From: JAJYTL01 sp046705265
GTDB taxonomy: Bacteria > Pseudomonadota > Alphaproteobacteria > Ferrovibrionales > Ferrovibrionaceae
DNA: 27,520 nucleotides
NCBI GenBank assembly: GCA_046705265.1
Contig: JBJKQL010000110.1
Coordinates: forward strand, 1-27,520
Direction of reading: 5' to 3'
The position numbers were made by a program, and so were the translations under genes. Position 1 is the stretch's first letter. Every line of letters begins with the position of its first letter. The notes beneath the pieces were generated by a model, which worked only from the letters and a program-made list of their open reading frames with translations, was not told where the DNA came from and ran no database searches. This document shows, in pieces, positions 22,477 through 27,520 of this stretch.

Positions 22477-23969
22477 CAAAGCGGCGGCGGGAGCCGTTCC
22501 TCCGGCATCAGGTCTCGGAAGCGCGTAAACTCGGGCTCGAAATAGAGTTCCACCTTGCCGATCGGTCCATGGCGCTGCTTGCCGATGATCACCTCGGCGA
22601 CATTATGGATACTTTCCATCTCGGCCAGCCATTTCGCGTGCTCGGGGGAATCGATGCGAGGTTCCTGGCGACGCTTATAGTATTCTTCTCGATAGACGAA
22701 CATGACGACGTCGGCATCTTGCTCAATGGCGCCTGATTCGCGCAAATCGGCAAGCTGAGGCCGCTTGTCGTCTCGCTGCTCGACGGCGCGGCTCAATTGC
22801 GACAAGGCCACAATCGGCAAATCAAGGTCCTTCGCGAGCGCTTTCAGGGCTTGGGTGATCTCGGAAATTTCCTGCACTCGGTTGTCATTCGCGCGGACAC
22901 TGGAGCCTCGCATCAACTGCAGGTAGTCGACGACAACCAGACCGACATCATGCAGGCGCTTCAAGCGGCGTGCGCGCGTCCGCAACGCGGATATGCTGAG
23001 CGCGCCCGTGTCGTCGATAAAAAGCGGCAGTTTGGCGAGCAGTTGGCTAGCTGGCACCAATTTGCTGGCAAAATCCTCGTCATCGATCTCGCCTCGCCTT
23101 AGCTTGGCCGAGGAAAGTTCGGTCCGCTCGGCGAGGATGCGGGTCGCGAGCTGCTCGGCCGACATCTCGAGGCTGAAGAAGCCAACCACAGCACCATCTT
23201 CGCCCTTGGTGTCGAGATGGCGTTTCGCCGCGTTGAAGGCGAGCATCGTGGCGAGCGCCGTTTTTCCCATCGATGGTCGGCCGGCAAGAATGATGAGATC
23301 AGAGCGGTGCAGGCCGCCGAGCTTGCCGTCAAGGTCAACGAGCCCAGTCGACACGCCCGAAAGCCCGCCGCGATGGAATGCGGCATCGATCATTTGTATG
23401 GACTGGGCTACGGACGCGGTGAACGATTGGAACCCACCCTCAAACTGTCCCTTTTCGGCAAGCGTGAACAACTGCTGTTCGGCGTCTTCGATCTGTGCCG
23501 CGGCGCTTTGGTCGACGCGGCTGTCATAGGCTGTATTGACCATCTCTTCGCCGATCTGGATCAGCTGCCGGCGCAGCGCCAGATCATAGATCAGGCGGCC
23601 GTAGTCCTCGGCGTTGATGATTGCGGTCGCGGCGGCCGCAAGACGCGCGAGATAGCCAGCGCCGCCGATCGTCGCCAGGGCCTCGTCACGCTCGAAATAG
23701 GTCTTCAGCGTGACCGGACTTGCGATCAGTCCCTGTTCGATCAGTTGGAGCGCCGCCTGATAGATTCGACCGTGCACCGGTTCGGCGAAGTGTTCCGGTG
23801 CGAGAAATGAGGCAACCTTGGTCGCGGCATCGTTATTCACCAGCATGGCGCCGAGCAATTCTTGTTCGGCTTCGATGTTGTGCGGTGCGACGCGATAGGC
23901 GGGAAGGTTCTCTTGCTCGCTTCGCGGCGCGAGGGTGATGAATTCCGAAGCCGAGCTCATGACCGTCAT
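22476..23969 (-). CDS. dnaB: Replicative DNA helicase DnaB
   Basis: This 497-residue hexameric helicase unwinds DNA at the replication fork. The N-terminal primase-interacting domain includes PHNIEAEQELLGAMLVN (about residues 29-45). The RecA-like domain has Walker A GRPSMGKTALA (about 228-238), FFSLEMSAEQLATR, Walker B region GLVVVDYLQLM (about 338-348), SQLSRAVEQRDDKRPQLADL and the arginine-finger segment. The end, GKVELYFEPEFTRF, is canonical. No intein or insertion is seen. Starts at 23969 or 23960 are both possible, and neither has a strong Shine-Dalgarno. It heads the eight-gene leftward operon. In many alphaproteobacteria rpsF-rpsR-rplI precede dnaB, but here a divergent catabolic operon lies upstream. 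Confidence 0.97.
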   Translation of the reverse strand: MTVMSSASEFITLAPRSEQENLPAYRVAPHNIEAEQELLGAMLVNNDAATKVASFLAPEHFAEPVHGRIYQAALQLIEQGLIASPVTLKTYFERDEALATIGGAGYLARLAAAATAIINAEDYGRLIYDLALRRQLIQIGEEMVNTAYDSRVDQSAAAQIEDAEQQLFTLAEKGQFEGGFQSFTASVAQSIQMIDAAFHRGGLSGVSTGLVDLDGKLGGLHRSDLIILAGRPSMGKTALATMLAFNAAKRHLDTKGEDGAVVGFFSLEMSAEQLATRILAERTELSSAKLRRGEIDDEDFASKLVPASQLLAKLPLFIDDTGALSISALRTRARRLKRLHDVGLVVVDYLQLMRGSSVRANDNRVQEISEITQALKALAKDLDLPIVALSQLSRAVEQRDDKRPQLADLRESGAIEQDADVVMFVYREEYYKRRQEPRIDSPEHAKWLAEMESIHNVAEVIIGKQRHGPIGKVELYFEPEFTRFRDLMPEERLPPPL

Positions 23970-24016
23970 ATTGCCGCAATCTTTGTCTCAATGACACAGC
24001 AAACTGGTATCGACAT

Positions 24017-24034
24017 TCGGGGATATCGGGGATA
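24017..24034. repeat. Tandem 9-bp repeat upstream of dnaB
   Basis: TCGGGGATA occurs twice head-to-tail. On the dnaB strand this reads TATCCCCGA twice, preceded by GT. The outer copy, TTATCCCCG, matches the DnaA-box consensus TTATCCACA at 7 of 9 positions. It lies about 50-65 nt upstream of the dnaB start. Confidence 0.55.
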
Positions 24035-24078
24035 ACTGAGAAGAGCCCGCTGCCACAGGCGGTTCACCGCTTCTTGAC

Positions 24079-24102
24079 GATCGTGCGGGATCGTGCCCAC
24101 GA
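24079..24102. repeat. GATCGTGC direct repeat with palindrome
   Basis: GATCGTGC occurs at 24079-24086 and 24089-24096, a 10-bp period close to one helical turn. The second copy runs into the palindrome TCGTG-CC-CACGA (24091-24102). This arrangement resembles a protein-binding site, but no regulator gene is nearby. Confidence 0.4.
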
Positions 24103-24248
24103 AACAAGGCAACGCGCGCCGGCGGAGTAAGTGGGTCGATTTGCGTAGGGCCGAGTCGCAACGCGCGCTTCCGCGGAAACGGGCAGCGTCCGGGCGGCCA
24201 TGGGGTTTGGGCCTTGCTGGGGCTCTGTCCCCTGTCTACCATCTTTCG

Positions 24249-24270
24249 ACTCGCAATGAACTCGCAATGA
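24249..24270. repeat. Perfect 11-bp tandem repeat before the catabolic operon
   Basis: ACTCGCAATGA is duplicated head-to-tail (24249-24259, 24260-24270), 77 nt before the dehydrogenase start. An 11-bp period puts both copies on one face of the helix, as for many activator sites. Slippage duplication is the alternative. Confidence 0.6.
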
Positions 24271-24346
24271 AGATTCGCCGCGAGATCGGCGCGTGGAAAT
24301 GGATCGAGAAGGCGGTAGCAAGCGTAGTTTTTTACGGGAGGGATCG

Positions 24347-25363
24347 ATGCGTATCTTGTTTCCCGACGCTCGGTTCAGCAGCGGGCCGGATATCGAGCAG
24401 GCGGTGGCTGGGCCGGACGTCGAGTTCGACATTCGCATGCTAGAAAAAGTCGACGACATCACGCCGGCGGACTGGGCCAAGGCCGACGCGATTATCGTTT
24501 ACAACACGATGCTTATCACGGAGCGGGCAGCGGAACTCGCGAGCCACTGCCGCATCCTGGTGCGCGCCGGCGTTGGCTTCGACAAGATCAGTCTTGCCGC
24601 TTTTGGTCGGCGCGGCATTCCGGTTTGCAATACGCCGGATTACGGTACCAGCGAGGTGGCCGACCATGCCATTGCCATGATGCTCGCCCTGGCGCGCGGC
24701 GTAGTAACTTACGATTCTGCGCTTCGGGTCGATCCCCTCGGGAATTGGCGCTTTGCCATCGCTCCCGCTGTGCGGCGGTTGCGTGGGACGGTCTTTGGCG
24801 TTGTGGGGCTGGGGCGCATCGGCACTGCGGCAGCCCTTCGTGCCCGCGCCTTCGGCATGGAGGTAGTGTTCTTCGATCCCTATCTTCCGAACGGAACCGA
24901 TCTTGCCTTGGGATTCCGCCGGGTGAGCAGCCTCAAGGACCTGTTGAGCCAAGCCGATGCCGTAAGCCTGCATACACCGCTGACGGCTGAGACGAAGGAC
25001 CTCATCAATGCCGAGGCGGTGGCCGCCATGAAGCCCGGCATTATTTTGATTAATACCGCTCGTGGCCCGGTATGCGATCTTGATGCCATCTGTGACGGTA
25101 TCAATAGCGGGAAGATCGCGGCCGCGGGCCTTGATGTTCTGCCGGACGAGCCGCCGGATGTCGCTTCGCCCCTGATCCGCGCTTGGCGTGCGGCGGAACC
25201 ATGGATCCAGGGCCGCCTGATCCTTTCGCCGCATGCGGCGTTCTATAGTGCCGCCTCATTCGAAGATATGCGCCGCAAAGCGATGGAGACCGCTATGCTC
25301 TATCTGCGGGAGGGCACGCTGCAGAACTGCGTTAATGAGGCTTGGTTGGGGGAGAAACGGTGA
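24347..25363 (+). CDS. CtBP-type D-2-hydroxyacid dehydrogenase
   Basis: This 338-residue NAD(P)-dependent D-isomer-specific 2-hydroxyacid dehydrogenase interconverts 2-oxo and D-2-hydroxy acids. The Rossmann motif is GLGRIGTAAALRARAFG (about residues 152-168) followed by an acidic region. The catalytic set is Arg in NTARGP (about 237), Glu in LPDEPPD (about 267) and His in SPHAAFYS (about 295). The AAFYS context is the form seen in C-terminal-binding-protein relatives, not in phosphoglycerate dehydrogenase, and there is no ACT domain. The ATG at 24347 has a perfect GGAGG 5 nt upstream. It begins a three-gene operon and overlaps the next start by one base. The natural substrate is unknown. Confidence 0.92.
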   Translation: MRILFPDARFSSGPDIEQAVAGPDVEFDIRMLEKVDDITPADWAKADAIIVYNTMLITERAAELASHCRILVRAGVGFDKISLAAFGRRGIPVCNTPDYGTSEVADHAIAMMLALARGVVTYDSALRVDPLGNWRFAIAPAVRRLRGTVFGVVGLGRIGTAAALRARAFGMEVVFFDPYLPNGTDLALGFRRVSSLKDLLSQADAVSLHTPLTAETKDLINAEAVAAMKPGIILINTARGPVCDLDAICDGINSGKIAAAGLDVLPDEPPDVASPLIRAWRAAEPWIQGRLILSPHAAFYSAASFEDMRRKAMETAMLYLREGTLQNCVNEAWLGEKR

Positions 25364-26103
25364 TGGGCGAGCGTCTTCAAGGCAAACGAATCTTCGTCAC
25401 GGCGGCGGCGCAAGGCATAGGACGGGCGGCGGCGCTTGCCTTCGCCAACGAAGGAGCCAGCGTCATCGCAACCGACCGCCAAGAAGACAAGCTCAACGAT
25501 CTCGGCGCGACGAAAGGCATTTCGCTTCGCAAGCTCGACGTGTGCGATGCAGCAGCGATTGTTGCGGCAGCAGAGGAGGCGGGAGCGGTCGACGTGCTTT
25601 TTAATTGTGCCGGCTTCGTGGCGCATGGGAGCGTGCTGGACGCAACCGAGGACGAATGGGTTTTTTCCTTTGATCTCAACGTACGGAGCATGTTTCGCAC
25701 CATCAAGGTGTTTCTGCCGACGATGCTCAAGAGGGGCGGCGGCAGTATCCTCAACATGGCCTCTGTTTGTTCGAGCATGAAAGGCTTTCCCAGCCGCTTT
25801 ATCTACGGCGCGACCAAGGCCGCTGTGATCGGCCTAACCAAATCGGTCGCGGCCGATTTCGTGAGCCGGGGCATTCGCTGCAATGCGATTTGCCCGGGAA
25901 CCGTCGAGACCCCGTCTTTGCAAGAACGCATCAAGGCATTCCCCGATGTCGAAAAGGCGCGCCGCGACTTCATCGCGCGGCAGCCCATGGGTCGCTTCGG
26001 TACGGCGGAGGAAGTTGCCGCTCTTTGCGTCTATCTCGCGAGCGACGAAAGCCGCTTCATCACCGGCCAGGCTTGGGCGATCGACGGCGGCATCACGACT
26101 TGA
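25363..26103 (+). CDS. SDR dehydrogenase, DHRS6/ketodeoxyfuconate-dehydrogenase type
   Basis: This 246-residue classical SDR has a TAAAQGIG cofactor loop with Ala in place of the usual Gly in TGxxxGxG (about residues 12-19), NCAG (about 86-89), and the catalytic YGATK (about 148-152). The KAAVIGLTKSVAADF, CPGTVETPSLQERI, RQPMGRFGTAEE and YLASDES blocks are those of the DHRS6 (BDH2) branch. From memory, that branch includes mammalian BDH2, described as a 3-hydroxybutyrate or 4-oxoproline reductase, and Xanthomonas 2-keto-3-deoxy-L-fuconate dehydrogenase. The latter shares the AAxQGIG loop and is the closer guess. The ATG at 25363 shares a base with the previous stop (TGATG), with GGAG 8 nt upstream. 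It is translationally coupled to the dehydrogenase. Confidence 0.92.
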   Translation: MGERLQGKRIFVTAAAQGIGRAAALAFANEGASVIATDRQEDKLNDLGATKGISLRKLDVCDAAAIVAAAEEAGAVDVLFNCAGFVAHGSVLDATEDEWVFSFDLNVRSMFRTIKVFLPTMLKRGGGSILNMASVCSSMKGFPSRFIYGATKAAVIGLTKSVAADFVSRGIRCNAICPGTVETPSLQERIKAFPDVEKARRDFIARQPMGRFGTAEEVAALCVYLASDESRFITGQAWAIDGGITT

Positions 26104-26151
26104 GCGCGATGGGCATCGTGTTTCGGTTCAGCTCCAGACAGGAATGAGATT

Positions 26152-27336
26152 ATGAGCGGAGTTCTTTCTGGTCTTCGGGTATTGGATTTCGGCCGTTATA
26201 TTGCGGGCCCGTACTGCGCGACCTTGCTTGGCGATTTTGGCGCCGATGTGATTCGGATAGAGAAGATCGGCGGTAGTGAAGACCGCTATCTCGTGCCGCT
26301 TGCCGAAACCGGCGAGGGGGGTCTCTTTCTGCAGATGAACCGGAACAAGCGTTCGCTCACTCTTGATCCGATGACGGAAGAGGGTCGTGAGATCGTGCGC
26401 AAGCTGGTCGCGACCGCCGACGTCGTGGTCGCCAACCTGCCGCCGCCGACGCTGAAGGCAATGGAGCTCGATTACGAGAGTCTGAAGGCGACGAAGCCCG
26501 ATATTATCCTCACGACGGTTTCGGCATTTGGCGCTGGCGGACCCTATAGCCACAAGGTTGGATTCGACGGCGTCGGCCAGGCGATGTCGAGTTCGGCGTA
26601 TATGTCCGGCGATGAACGCGGGCCGCGGCGCTCCTTGGCCCCCTGGGTCGATTTTGGTACGGCGCTCGGCTGCGCATTCGGGACGCTCGCGGCACTGTTG
26701 TCGCGCCGCGAAACCGGACAAGGCCAGATTGTGGAAGGCGCACTTCTCCGCACCGCCATGACCTTCACCAATTCACTCCTGATCGAGCAAGCACTTACCA
26801 GTATCAACCGCGTGCCGACCGCCAATCGCGGCCAGACCTCGGCCCCAGCCGATATCTTCAAGACCGAAGACGGCTGGATCATGGTGCAGGTGGTCGGTCA
26901 GCCGCTTTTCCGCCGTTGGGTCAAGTTGATCGGCGAGGACCATTGGCTCAGCGATCCTCGCTTCAAGGACGATATCTCTCGCGGCGATCATGGCGAAGTT
27001 ATCAGCGCCCGCATGGCGCAATGGTGCGCAGAACGCACCACGGCCGAGGCGCTCACGGCGTTGGGAGATGCGCGCATTCCCGCAGGTCCTGTCTATACCC
27101 AGCAGGAGATCCTCGACGATCCCCACGTGGCGGCGCTTGGTATGTTGCGTCCGATGGGCTTTCCCGGCCTTGAGGGCGAAGCGCCGATTGTGGAAAGTCA
27201 AGTCAAGCTTTCCGTGACGCCGGGCCGTCTTTACGCGCGGGCGCCGCTGCTCGGTGAACATACCGAAACGATTCTTGGAGAGATCGGTTATGGGACTGAT
27301 GCGGTTGCCGCGCTGCGCTTGCGAGGAATTGTATAA
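26152..27336 (+). CDS. Class III (CaiB/BaiF) CoA-transferase
   Basis: This 394-residue family III CoA-transferase moves CoA between carboxylic acids through an enzyme-bound aspartyl intermediate. The N-terminal LSGLRVLDFGRYIAGPYC and LGDFGADVIRIEK blocks, MNRNKRSLTLD and the SAFGAGGPYSHKVGFD segment are diagnostic. The catalytic Asp is in WVDFGTALG (about residue 166), equivalent to Asp169 of formyl-CoA transferase. The C-terminal part has IPAGPVYT and DDPHVAALGML. AGGA lies 8 nt before the ATG at 26152. The gap to the SDR gene is 48 nt. It suggests that the pathway of this operon passes through an acyl-CoA, but the acid is not identifiable. Confidence 0.94.
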   Translation: MSGVLSGLRVLDFGRYIAGPYCATLLGDFGADVIRIEKIGGSEDRYLVPLAETGEGGLFLQMNRNKRSLTLDPMTEEGREIVRKLVATADVVVANLPPPTLKAMELDYESLKATKPDIILTTVSAFGAGGPYSHKVGFDGVGQAMSSSAYMSGDERGPRRSLAPWVDFGTALGCAFGTLAALLSRRETGQGQIVEGALLRTAMTFTNSLLIEQALTSINRVPTANRGQTSAPADIFKTEDGWIMVQVVGQPLFRRWVKLIGEDHWLSDPRFKDDISRGDHGEVISARMAQWCAERTTAEALTALGDARIPAGPVYTQQEILDDPHVAALGMLRPMGFPGLEGEAPIVESQVKLSVTPGRLYARAPLLGEHTETILGEIGYGTDAVAALRLRGIV

Positions 27337-27412
27337 AGTTGGCTGATTTGTCCCTGATTTGGTGAGACCTTGAGCCCCCAAGAGTGCGGTATTAATTTTT
27401 GCTTGATTAGGC

Positions 27413-27441
27413 TTGTGGGGATGGAGGGGAGGGTCTATAAG
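27413..27441 (+). promoter_or_regulatory. Promoter-like sequence leaving the window
   Basis: TTGTGG (27413-27418) and TATAAG (27436-27441) are separated by 17 nt and followed by a G+C-rich GGACGCCC-type segment. The surrounding DNA is rich in G and T on this strand. No gene is defined between 27337 and 27520. A frame open from an ATG at 27421 runs to the edge, but it overlaps the promoter and has no supporting motif. The promoter would drive something beyond the window. Confidence 0.35.
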
Positions 27442-27520
27442 GACGCCCTTGCCTTGGGGTCTGGGGTTGAGCGGGCACGGTTGGATGGTGCCTATGGCTG
27501 GGCTTTCGGGGTGGTTTGGT

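Larger units (their letters stand above)
23970..24346. promoter_or_regulatory. Divergent intergenic region with short direct repeats
   Basis: This 377-nt non-coding gap separates dnaB (leftward) from the 2-hydroxyacid dehydrogenase gene (rightward). It contains several short repeats, listed separately: 24017-24034, 24079-24102 and 24249-24270. A pair of GCAACGCGCGC copies also lies 49 nt apart (24109-24119 and 24158-24168). A GGAGG (24337-24341) is the strong ribosome-binding site of the rightward gene. No convincing -10/-35 pair was found for either direction, so the promoters remain unassigned. Confidence 0.5.

Noticed and set aside
24109..24168. GCAACGCGCGC repeated 49 bp apart
   Set aside because: The repeat is of low complexity in a G+C-rich genome. 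Two copies at this distance are not enough to argue for function.
27421..27520. Open frame from an ATG to the right edge
   Set aside because: It has only 33 codons, overlaps a better promoter candidate, and shows no motif or convincing ribosome-binding site.
1..27520. CRISPR array, prophage, insertion sequence, defence or toxin system
   Set aside because: No regularly spaced repeats, transposase, integrase, nuclease or toxin-antitoxin motifs were found in any frame that was read.

Overview
The window is a gene-dense, G+C-rich stretch of a bacterial chromosome with 23 protein genes, one tRNA and little intergenic space. The gene set points to an alphaproteobacterium, probably Rhodospirillales-like. 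The evidence is a eukaryotic-type NADP-isocitrate dehydrogenase, a yfgM-bamB-der run, a dnaB-alr-(mlaE-mlaF)-radA-cvpA-purF run, and an MloK1-like cyclic-nucleotide-gated K+ channel. The taxonomic placement is inferred from gene types and order only. I see no transposase, integrase, phage gene, CRISPR array or toxin-antitoxin pair. Most of the window is ordinary core genome.

Layout, left to right. (1) 200-1803, rightward: a glutathione S-transferase and a class II aldolase/adducin-family protein. (2) 1840-2907, leftward: a membrane-anchored Ig-like/LysM protein with a clear sigma70-type promoter. It is divergent from a LOG-family phosphoribohydrolase (3269-3820), and the gap between them carries a set of TGACRCG half-sites. 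(3) 3934-5148: icd, with a TTGACA-type promoter. It converges on a leftward pair, alaS and the K+ channel gene (5196-9046). (4) 9180-9920, leftward: an atypical SDR protein whose active-site Tyr is replaced by Phe. It is divergent from an amidase-signature hydrolase (10038-11489). (5) 11609-11684, leftward: tRNA-Asn(GTT), followed by a strong intrinsic terminator. (6) 12033-15368, rightward: a YfgM-like TPR membrane protein, a BamB-like lipoprotein and the Der GTPase, an envelope- and ribosome-biogenesis operon. (7) 15435-23969, leftward: eight tightly packed genes, dnaB, alr, mlaE, mlaF, radA, cvpA, purF and an SDR. Most adjacent genes overlap by 1 or 4 nt. (8) 24347-27336, rightward: a probable catabolic operon of a CtBP-type 2-hydroxyacid dehydrogenase, a DHRS6/ketodeoxyfuconate-dehydrogenase-like SDR and a class III CoA-transferase, preceded by a 377-bp leader with several short perfect repeats. 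(9) 27337-27520: a non-coding, G/T-rich right edge with a promoter-like sequence pointing out of the window.

The housekeeping blocks link DNA replication and repair (dnaB, radA), cell-wall precursor supply (alr), outer-membrane lipid transport and assembly (mlaEF, bamB, yfgM), purine synthesis (purF), translation (alaS, tRNA-Asn, der) and the TCA cycle (icd). The least understood parts are the three-gene operon at the right, the Tyr-less SDR, the orphan mlaEF pair inside the dnaB operon, and a few repeat or operator-like sites in intergenic DNA. I did not find a convincing new multi-gene system.
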